Below, piece by piece: positions 5,025-10,700 of a stretch of DNA of 10,700 bases; position 1 is the first letter of the stretch; each line of letters opens with the position of its first letter. The translations under genes and the position numbers were made by a program. The stretch lies in assembly GCA_910588455.1 (NCBI GenBank), contig CAJUPG010000069.1, positions 1 through 10,700 of the forward strand, read 5' to 3'. Below the pieces are notes generated by a model. It saw only the letters and a list, made by a program, of their open reading frames with translations. It was not told the DNA's origin and ran no database searches. This stretch comes from an uncultured Oscillospiraceae bacterium (GTDB taxonomy: Bacteria > Bacillota > Clostridia > Oscillospirales > Oscillospiraceae).

Positions 5025-5060
5025 TGCCCGGACGCGGCAGTTGACATCCGCATCCGGGCA
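5025..5060. repeat. 36-bp interrupted inverted repeat over the YoaK promoter
   Basis: TGCCCGGA (5025-5032) and TCCGGGCA (5053-5060) are exact inverted repeats. Inside them GCGG (5034-5037) pairs with CCGC (5048-5051), separated from the outer arms by a single C/A mismatch. The symmetry centre (5042.5) falls inside the -35 box at 5041-5046. This fits an operator at which a dimer would block sigma binding. The A/T run AAAAAATTTTTTTT lies directly to its left. Confidence 0.6.
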
Positions 5061-5069
5061 AGCTATAAT
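5041..5069 (+). promoter_or_regulatory. Perfect-consensus sigma-A promoter for the YoaK-family gene
   Basis: TTGACA (5041-5046), 17 bp, TATAAT (5064-5069). Transcription should start near 5076 and give a leader of about 36 bases before the ATG at 5112. The -35 is inside a long inverted repeat, so regulation by a repressor is likely despite the ideal boxes. Confidence 0.9.
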
Positions 5070-5111
5070 CACATTCTCAAATTACAAACGTTGGAAAAGA
5101 GGCAGGCCGCT

Positions 5112-5792
5112 ATGCGCTTTCGAAATCACCCCGGGCAGATGTCAGATTCTGCTCTGGTTATGATCCCCCTCACCCTGTCCGGCGGGCTTCAGGACGCGTA
5201 CTCCTATTTTATGCGGGACCAGGTATTCGCCAACGCCCAGACCGGCAACATTGTGCTGATGAGCCACGAGCTGTTCTCCGGGAATTACGGCGGCTGCCTG
5301 CGGTATCTGATTCCGGTGCTGGCCTTCTCCCTGGGGGTGCTGGCCGCCGACCTGATCCGGGCTCTGCGCCCCGGGGGCGGGCGGGTCCACTGGCGGCAGC
5401 TGGTGCTGGCGGGGGAGATCCTTCTTCTGGCCGCGGTGGGGTTCATCCCGGCCCGGGGAAACTGGCTGGCCAATGCCCTGACCTCCTTTGCCTGCGCTAT
5501 GCAGGTGCAGAGCTTCCGGGTGGTCAACGGCAGCGCCTATGCCAGTACCATGTGCATCGGCAACCTGCGCAGCGGCATCGCCCACCTGAGCGCAGCCCTC
5601 TGCCACCCGGACCGCCGGCGGCTGTGGGAGGCGGGGAAATACGGCGGAATTATCCTGCTCTTCGGACTGGGCGCGGGACTGGGCAGCGTATTGCCCCCGT
5701 ATTTGGGCCTGGGCACCATCTGGATCTCCTGCGCCCTTCTGGGGGTGGATTTCTTGCTGATGCTGGGTCCAAAGGGGGACAGCAGCCGCTAA
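5112..5792 (+). CDS. YoaK family (DUF1275) membrane protein
   Basis: Integral membrane protein of the DUF1275/YoaK family, a possible small-molecule transporter whose substrate is not known. The 226 residues carry the family signature near the N-terminus, SGGLQDAYSYFMRDQVFANA followed by QTGNIVL (residues 23-49). The second signature is ACAMQVQSFRVVNG then ASTMCIGNLRSG (127-154). About six membrane segments are seen near 14-30, 64-84, 97-113, 118-134, 176-196 and 201-219. The ATG at 5112 follows AGAGG by 9 bases; an upstream in-frame TTG (5091) lacks a ribosome binding site. The stop codon overlaps that of the convergent lyase gene. Confidence 0.87.
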   Translation: MRFRNHPGQMSDSALVMIPLTLSGGLQDAYSYFMRDQVFANAQTGNIVLMSHELFSGNYGGCLRYLIPVLAFSLGVLAADLIRALRPGGGRVHWRQLVLAGEILLLAAVGFIPARGNWLANALTSFACAMQVQSFRVVNGSAYASTMCIGNLRSGIAHLSAALCHPDRRRLWEAGKYGGIILLFGLGAGLGSVLPPYLGLGTIWISCALLGVDFLLMLGPKGDSSR

Positions 5793-6991
5793 ATACTGGC
5801 GTATTCCCCCTCCCAGACGATCTTTCGATACTGCTCCGGGTCCGTGTCCCCTTCGGTGGAGAACAGCAGCACCTGGCTGTCCCTGTCCAGCTCCAGGGCG
5901 CGGCGCAGGGGCGCATAGGCGGGGTCCTCCAGAAGGACGGACAGGGCCCCCATGCCCACGGCCCCCGACTCCCCGGAGGTGACCGCCGGGTCCCCCTTCA
6001 CCGGGGCGGCCAGCATCCGCATCCCCCGGGCGCTGACCCAGTCGGGGCAGGAGAGAAACGCGGCGGCGCGGCTGCGCAGGAGGTCCCAGGAGACCGGATT
6101 GGGCTCGCCGCAGGCAAGACCGGCCATAATGGTCCGCAGATCGCCCCCCACCGTCCGGGGCGCGCCGTCCCCGGCGGCGGCCCCCCGGTAGAGGCAGTCC
6201 GCCGCCCGGGCCTCCGCCACAATGAATTTGGGGGGATTTTCGGGGTACAAATTGGAAAAATACCCCACAACCGCCCCGGCCAGAGAGCCTACGCCCGCCT
6301 GCACCAGCACGTGGGTGGGCCGGCGGCCCAGATGCTCCGCCGCCTCTCCGGCCATGGTGCCGTAGCCCTGCATGATCCAGGCGGGGATTTCCTCATAGCC
6401 CTCCCAGGCGGTGTCCTGAATGACCACTCCCCGGGGCGTTTGGGCGGCCTCCGCGGCGGCCAGACGCACGCAGTCGTCATAATTGACCTGCTCAATGGTC
6501 ACCTGGGCCCCCTCCCGGGCGATGTGGTCAAAACGGCGCTGGGAGCTGCCTTTGGGCATACGGACCACCGCCTTCTGGCCCAGCTGGCGGGCCGCCCAGG
6601 CCACGCCACGGCCGTGGTTGCCGTCGGTGGCGGTGAAAAACACCGTCTGGCCAAATTCCGCCCGGAACGCGTCGCTGGTCAAATAGTCATAGGTCATTTC
6701 GGCCATGTCCCGCCCCAGCTGGCCGGCGATACAGCGGGCCATCGCAAAGGAGCCCCCCAGCACCTTAAAGGCGTTCAGCCCGAAGCGGTAGGATTCGTCC
6801 TTGACAAACAGGCCGCCTAGGCCCAGATGCCGGGCCATCCCGTCCAGCCGGGCCAGGGGCGTGGGGGCGTACTGGGGAAAGGAGCGGTGAAAGGTCCGGG
6901 CCTGCTCCACGTTTTCAGGGGTCATGATGGACAGATGCGCGTCCTGGGCGGGGGGCATCTGGTTCAGGGTCCATTGGATGGGTTCGTTCAT
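5789..6991 (-). CDS. dpaL: Diaminopropionate ammonia-lyase (PLP enzyme)
   Basis: Cytoplasmic fold-type II PLP enzyme that converts 2,3-diaminopropionate (D or L in E. coli YgeX) to pyruvate and two ammonia. The 400 residues match the usual length of about 400. RFGLNAFKVLGGSFA (69-83) carries the PLP-binding lysine K76. TATDGNHGRGVAWAA (120-134) contains D123, and VVIQDTAWEGYEEIP contains D193; these match the two catalytic aspartates described in the E. coli enzyme. QAGVGSLAGA (231-240) is the phosphate-binding Gly loop, and TSGESGAVG and STEGDTDPEQY complete the family pattern. The ATG at 6991 has GGAGG 9 bases upstream. It stands alone, with no purine or allantoin catabolism genes nearby as in E. 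coli, so a general amino-acid catabolic role is more likely. Confidence 0.95.
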   Translation of the reverse strand: MNEPIQWTLNQMPPAQDAHLSIMTPENVEQARTFHRSFPQYAPTPLARLDGMARHLGLGGLFVKDESYRFGLNAFKVLGGSFAMARCIAGQLGRDMAEMTYDYLTSDAFRAEFGQTVFFTATDGNHGRGVAWAARQLGQKAVVRMPKGSSQRRFDHIAREGAQVTIEQVNYDDCVRLAAAEAAQTPRGVVIQDTAWEGYEEIPAWIMQGYGTMAGEAAEHLGRRPTHVLVQAGVGSLAGAVVGYFSNLYPENPPKFIVAEARAADCLYRGAAAGDGAPRTVGGDLRTIMAGLACGEPNPVSWDLLRSRAAAFLSCPDWVSARGMRMLAAPVKGDPAVTSGESGAVGMGALSVLLEDPAYAPLRRALELDRDSQVLLFSTEGDTDPEQYRKIVWEGEYASI

Positions 6992-7040
6992 GGGTGGAAA
7001 CCTCCAGTCATGCCGGTTCGGGCAAATTTTTCATGTCTCT

Positions 7041-7075
7041 ATCATACCATATCTTTCCGGAATTGTATCCGGAAA
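7041..7075 (-). promoter_or_regulatory. dpaL promoter region with a perfect 8-6-8 inverted repeat
   Basis: TTTCCGGA (7054-7061), 6 bases, TCCGGAAA (7068-7075) is an exact inverted repeat with 22-bp span, the size of a dimeric repressor or activator site. On the minus strand a -10-like TATGAT lies just downstream (7041-7046), so the repeat covers the position of the -35, which is itself poor. Regulation of dpaL, and perhaps of the divergent gene at 7162, is inferred. Confidence 0.55.
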
Positions 7076-7161
7076 TTTTTTTATTTTTACGTGTATGCAA
7101 ACGTACACCTTTTGGGGGATTCCCACCACTTATGTAAAAACATTTTGAGGAGGAATTCCAT

Positions 7162-7611
7162 ATGTCAGCCAAGCAAACCCAAAATTACAATCTCTGCCAG
7201 TGGGAGGCCCAGGACAAGGTCCTGCGCACCGATTTCAACGAGGACAACGCAAAAATCGACGCGGCCTTGACGGGTCTGCAAAACCGCCTGGACACAACCA
7301 ACACTAAACTGAACGCCGCCTATTCCGCCGAAAATCTCCCGGTTTGCGCGGGGTACTACACCGGCAACGGCGCGCCGTCCCAGTTCATCCACACCGGCTT
7401 TCGGCCCAAGGCCGTGCTGGTAATCAGCAACCTGCGGGAGTGGGATTTTAACTCGAACTCCTGCTCCATGGCAGCAGAGGGCGTTGAATTTTCCCTGAGC
7501 TTCATCACCCTTGGCGGGAGCGGCTTTTCGGTGAAAAGCGGCCCGGTGGGGAGCAAGCAGCTCAATGGCAACACCGCGAATGCAAGATATTTCTACATCG
7601 CGGTACGCTGA
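7162..7611 (+). CDS. Phage-tail-fibre-like small protein (149 aa), orphan
   Basis: Function unknown. The N-terminus NYNLCQWEAQDKVLRTDFNE, with following DNAKIDAAL, is a pattern I associate with the attachment end of clostridial phage tail fibres. A short coiled coil (about 28-53) follows. From residue 63 the C-terminal part CAGYYTGNGAPSQFIHTGFR then PKAVLVISN, ending YFYIAVR, resembles the beta-rich C-terminal module of many Firmicute tail or receptor-binding proteins. No signal peptide or membrane segment is visible. No phage structural, lysis or recombinase genes lie nearby. Ribosome binding site GAGGAGG is 8 bases before the ATG. It could be a domesticated phage gene or part of a dispersed set of small adhesin-like proteins. 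Confidence 0.6.
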   Translation: MSAKQTQNYNLCQWEAQDKVLRTDFNEDNAKIDAALTGLQNRLDTTNTKLNAAYSAENLPVCAGYYTGNGAPSQFIHTGFRPKAVLVISNLREWDFNSNSCSMAAEGVEFSLSFITLGGSGFSVKSGPVGSKQLNGNTANARYFYIAVR

Positions 7612-7622
7612 AGGAATAGGAA

Positions 7623-7656
7623 CCCCCCCGGGAGATTTCTCCCGGGGGGGGGGGGG
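7623..7656. terminator. GC hairpin between convergent genes, with a 13-G run
   Basis: CCCCCCCGGGAG (7623-7634), loop ATTT, CTCCCGGGGGGG (7639-7650): a 12-bp perfect, very GC-rich stem followed on the plus strand by six further G (7651-7656). It lies between the stops of the tail-fibre-like gene (+) and the surface protein (-), so it probably terminates both. Neither side has a real T-tract, so it is not a standard intrinsic terminator. Confidence 0.6.
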
Positions 7657-7666
7657 TAACGCTTAA

Positions 7667-10600
7667 TCAGGCGTTAGTTTGATTGTCGTTGGTCTGCTCG
7701 TTGTTCCCTTCGGTACCTTCACTGCTGCCGCCTCCGGCGTTACCGCCGTCAGTACCGCCGTTGCCGGTGTCAGTACCGCCGCCGTTTCCGCCGTCGCCGG
7801 TGCCGCCGCCGGTGCCGTCACTAGAACCGCCGCCAGCTCCACCGTCACCAGTACCGCCGCCGGTGCCGCCACCAGAACCGTCGCCAGCTCCACCGTCACC
7901 AGTGCCGCCGGAAGGAGCAACCGCTTCAGGCGCGCCATCCGTGCCGGGCTTCGCGGTCATCATCAAACTCTGGGGGAAGGTGATCTCGCCCTTACCACCG
8001 CAAAGAGCGGCAATTTCCTGGATGCTCGTACCATAGGGCACGAACTTGTTCTCGCCATCTACGACGATTGCAAAGCCGGTCGCATCCGCAGGCGCATTCT
8101 CAGCCTTCTTGATGGTATCTCCGTTGAAAGCGAAGAGCTTGCTGGAGTCGCTATTGGCAATTACCGTAACTCCCATGCTGGTCAAAGCGGTTTTCACAGC
8201 TTCCAGCGTCGCGTCAGTGCGGGTAGTGGCAGCCTGACCGATCTTGGTGAGGCCGCCGTACAGAGTCATGCCCTGGGCGGGTCCACTGTAAACCGGCGGA
8301 TTGTCTGTGGGATTACCAAAGTTCACAAATGTGACCTGGTTCGTATACATTCCCTTGTAAATCTCGTTGGCATCAATGTCATCTTTGTCCATCAGACCGG
8401 GACTTGCCCAGTGATACTGGTCAAAGGAGTTATCCAGTCTCCAGCTCCAGCCCATCCGCAGGATGGCATACGCAGGCGCGTCCTGACCGGCAGAGGTGAT
8501 TTTCTGCGTCATGGTCTCGGGGGTCTCACCGTAGCTGACGGTGGCGTTTGCAACCTTGAAGACCATGCCCCACTCCCAGCCGATGGTTACCTCGGTGGTG
8601 CCGCTGGAAATGGTATGATTCATAGTAATGGCCTTGCTGCCGCGGTGGCCGTTGTAGGTGCTGTCCCAGCCTCTGCTGTTCCCGTCCTCGGAAACTGTAA
8701 TGATGTAGTTCTCCGCGTCCGCAATAGCACCCTCCAGCTTGCTCTGGATCACCAGGTTCGCGCCCACGGGAACGATGTTGTTCAGCTCAACCTTGACGGT
8801 GTTATATTTCACCTCGAAGCTGCCGGGGGTCTGGCCAGCGTTTTCAATCGCGCCGGTAGAATTGTTCATTACGGTCATCTTCACAACCGCGCCCTTGCGC
8901 AGAACAACGTCCTGCGTCAGCAGGCTGTCCTTGATTTTCCAGGCGTTGCTGGTGTAGGAGATGTCGCCAGTTGTAACGACCTTGCCGTCAATGGCATACA
9001 CCACAGTGCCGTCAGTGCCCAGGTTCTTCAGACCGGCGGCAGTAAGGTCGGTAGAAGTGCCCGCAGTCTTTTTGTCCACATACACCTTGCTGCCGTTGTA
9101 GGCCACGGAGACCATTTCAATGGTGTTCAAGGTGTAGTTGCCAAAGATCCAGTTAGCGTTCTCGCCCACGCGCACGGTGCCCATAACCAGGTTTGCGTCC
9201 ACGTTGGACTCGCCGGTCAGCTTGCGGATCTCGTCCTCAACGTAGCTCTTGGTCAGAGGACGGTCCACCGCATGGTAGCGCACGGTGAAGGTATTGCCGC
9301 TGTAGCTGGCCCACTGGGTGCTGCCCACCACGTTGTCGCCGCTGTTCTGGCCCTTGGGGGAGAAGCTGGTCACAAACACGACCTTTACCTTGTAAGCGTC
9401 GTCGCCGGTGGTCTTGTAGGTGTAGGACACGCGCACGGTGTCACCGGCGATGCAGTGACGGGCGATGTCGGTGATGGAGTCAATGTTGTTGCCGGTGGTA
9501 TCCACAACCAGAGTATTGGCGGTGATACCGGCCACAGCATCGACGCTGGTGTAGAAGTTTTCCTCAAACTCGTCGTGCTTGGCCTCCGCGTTGAGCACGT
9601 AGATGTTCTTGGCGCCGTCCACCAGATTGTTGTTGTCGGTGAGCTTCTGGTCCGTACCGTGGTTCACGCGGTCGGTGATGGTGTACTGCTCCTCAACGTC
9701 GTCCTTGCCCAGCTTGTAGTAGCCGGTGGCATGGTCGTCCACCATGTCGGTAGCGGTCTCGATGTCGTAATACTTGCCGCCGTTGTTGTACACAGCCTGA
9801 TACAGCTCGCCGTTGGCGTCGTACATATCGTAGGTGATGGCGATGTTCTCGGTATTGGCACGGCTGGCCACCTCAACGCCGCTCTTGTCGGTCAGGTGAT
9901 AGCTGCCTTCCTTATAGAAGTACATGGTATCGCTGCTGCCCATGTCGTAGCCGTAAACCAGAATCGCGCTGATTACGTCGCGGTCCTTGGCGTCCTGAGC
10001 GGGGGTCACGAACACCTGCTCAAAGGTCTCGTAGTTGTTGTTCTCGTCCTTGTTGCCGCCGCGGGTGATGCCCACTGCGTTGGACAGACCGGTTTTCACG
10101 CCCACGGAAAGGCTGCTGCTGTAGGCGTAGGTCTTGCCGGTGGTGTTGGGCTTGTTGTCCGCGTCAGTCCGGCAGCCGTCCACGTAGAAGTACGCGGTCT
10201 TGCTGGTCTGATACATATCGCGGCCATTGCTCTGCTTCACGTTCTGGCCGTCGGCGCGAACCAGGGTGGAGTGGCCGGGGATCAGGCGCACGCCGGGCTG
10301 GTCGGCATTGGCGGTCTCTTCAATGGCCAGAGTTTTCAGCACCACAGAGTCGTCGCCCCGCAGGGAGACCTTGTAAATGCCCAGGCCGGTGGTGTTATCG
10401 CTGGGCGTACCAGCCACACCGTTCAGATACAGCTGGCCCTTCGCGCCGCTGATCCCGGTGGGGGAGCCGTCGCCGACAACCAGGCTGTTGGTGTAGTTGT
10501 CGTGGGGATCATAAACAGCGCTGTTATCTGCGTAAGGATACGTGCCGCTGGCGCTTACAACACCCTTGTTCAGCATATCGGCAATGTCGCGGGCATCGTC

Positions 10601-10700
10601 CTCGCTGATGGTCATATCCAGACCCTTGAAGGTGTTGGTAGCGTAGCTGCCTGCAGAGGTGTTGACCTTATACACGCCGGAGGTGCCGTCGATGAAATGC
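7667..10700 (-). CDS. Giant secreted surface protein, C-terminal ~1,010 residues (5' end outside window)
   Basis: The frame is open to the right edge, so the true start, signal peptide and any SLH modules are not seen; a GTG at 10675 is internal and should not be taken as the start. The visible part is rich in Asp, Asn, Gly, Thr, Ser and Val, has no membrane segment, and looks like a string of beta-sandwich surface domains, as in S-layer-type proteins of Oscillospiraceae. Only three Cys are present (DGCRTD, ARHCIAG, ALCGG). It ends with about 80 residues of Gly/Thr/Asp/Ser repeats and a polar tip NNEQTNDNQTNA. No sortase motif or C-terminal membrane anchor is present, so wall binding would need N-terminal SLH repeats. 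A family name cannot be given. Confidence 0.85.
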   Translation of the reverse strand, partial: HFIDGTSGVYKVNTSAGSYATNTFKGLDMTISEDDARDIADMLNKGVVSASGTYPYADNSAVYDPHDNYTNSLVVGDGSPTGISGAKGQLYLNGVAGTPSDNTTGLGIYKVSLRGDDSVVLKTLAIEETANADQPGVRLIPGHSTLVRADGQNVKQSNGRDMYQTSKTAYFYVDGCRTDADNKPNTTGKTYAYSSSLSVGVKTGLSNAVGITRGGNKDENNNYETFEQVFVTPAQDAKDRDVISAILVYGYDMGSSDTMYFYKEGSYHLTDKSGVEVASRANTENIAITYDMYDANGELYQAVYNNGGKYYDIETATDMVDDHATGYYKLGKDDVEEQYTITDRVNHGTDQKLTDNNNLVDGAKNIYVLNAEAKHDEFEENFYTSVDAVAGITANTLVVDTTGNNIDSITDIARHCIAGDTVRVSYTYKTTGDDAYKVKVVFVTSFSPKGQNSGDNVVGSTQWASYSGNTFTVRYHAVDRPLTKSYVEDEIRKLTGESNVDANLVMGTVRVGENANWIFGNYTLNTIEMVSVAYNGSKVYVDKKTAGTSTDLTAAGLKNLGTDGTVVYAIDGKVVTTGDISYTSNAWKIKDSLLTQDVVLRKGAVVKMTVMNNSTGAIENAGQTPGSFEVKYNTVKVELNNIVPVGANLVIQSKLEGAIADAENYIITVSEDGNSRGWDSTYNGHRGSKAITMNHTISSGTTEVTIGWEWGMVFKVANATVSYGETPETMTQKITSAGQDAPAYAILRMGWSWRLDNSFDQYHWASPGLMDKDDIDANEIYKGMYTNQVTFVNFGNPTDNPPVYSGPAQGMTLYGGLTKIGQAATTRTDATLEAVKTALTSMGVTVIANSDSSKLFAFNGDTIKKAENAPADATGFAIVVDGENKFVPYGTSIQEIAALCGGKGEITFPQSLMMTAKPGTDGAPEAVAPSGGTGDGGAGDGSGGGTGGGTGDGGAGGGSSDGTGGGTGDGGNGGGTDTGNGGTDGGNAGGGSSEGTEGNNEQTNDNQTNA
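7811..7912 (-). repeat. 51-bp tandem repeat coding the Gly-rich tail
   Basis: 7811-7861 and 7862-7912 are adjacent copies of a 51-bp unit differing at six positions. Each encodes 17 residues, GTGDGGAGGGSSDGTGG versus a close variant. A decayed third unit is visible to the left (about 7787-7810). The unit is a multiple of three, so gain or loss of copies would change tail length without breaking the frame. Confidence 0.8.

Noticed and set aside
5552..6820. A 422-codon open frame antisense to dpaL
   Set aside because: It is opposite a clear, complete PLP enzyme; its Pro/Gly/His/Arg-rich translation is what GC-rich codon third positions give on the reverse strand.
7149..7164. GAATTC followed by CATATG at the start of the tail-fibre-like gene, resembling an engineered cloning junction
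   Set aside because: There is no vector sequence on either side, and AGGAGGAATT...ATG is a natural-looking ribosome binding site; most likely chance.
7683..8036. Pro-rich plus-strand frame
   Set aside because: It is the complement of the Gly-rich tail repeats of the surface protein; its Pro repeats follow from that.
10673..10675. GTG at 10675 as the start of the surface protein
   Set aside because: The frame continues to the window edge (residues HFIDGTSG precede it) and there is no signal peptide or ribosome binding site, so the gene starts outside the window.

Overview
The window looks like chromosomal DNA from a spore-forming, GC-rich Firmicute of the Oscillospiraceae type (Flavonifractor / Lawsonibacter / Pseudoflavonifractor-like). 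The basis is strong AGGAGG ribosome binding sites, consensus sigma-A promoters, a yaaL-bofA sporulation pair, an rpsF-ssb-rpsR operon, a SigV/RsiV-type sigma/anti-sigma pair and S-layer-homology (SLH) surface proteins. The genus is an inference from gene content and style only.

Layout, left to right. (1) 1-184 (-): start of a secreted SLH protein, cut by the window edge. (2) 185-990: a small accessory-looking patch. It holds two strong hairpins, four copies of TTGGTAGAC in two phased pairs, a short ribbon-helix-helix regulator (-), and an AT-rich divergent 81-88 aa gene (+) whose 3' end runs 26 bp into bofA. (3) 965-1473 (-): yaaL-bofA, with a good candidate sigma-E promoter. (4) 1618-2331 (+): a DUF554 membrane protein behind a perfect TTGACA-N17-TATAAT promoter. 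(5) 2373-3450 (-): rpsF-ssb-rpsR, with a structured leader and its own promoter. (6) 3600-4926 (-): an ECF sigma factor and its RsiV-like anti-sigma factor, overlapping by 8 bp, with an ECF-type promoter that fits autoregulation. (7) 5112-5792 (+): a YoaK/DUF1275 membrane protein whose -35 box lies at the centre of a long inverted repeat. (8) 5789-6991 (-): diaminopropionate ammonia-lyase, tail-to-tail with YoaK and sharing stop-codon bases. (9) 7162-7611 (+): a lone phage-tail-fibre-like small protein. (10) 7667-10700 (-): the C-terminal 1,010 or so residues of a giant surface protein ending in a Gly-rich repeat tail.

Most genes are housekeeping or envelope functions: ribosome and replication (S6, SSB, S18), sporulation control (BofA), lysozyme/envelope stress (SigV/RsiV) and cell surface. 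I see no complete new defence or mobile system. The least explained parts are the TTGGTAGAC/hairpin/RHH patch near the left end, the long inverted repeat over the YoaK promoter, the orphan tail-fibre-like gene, and a switch-like fold in the rpsF leader.
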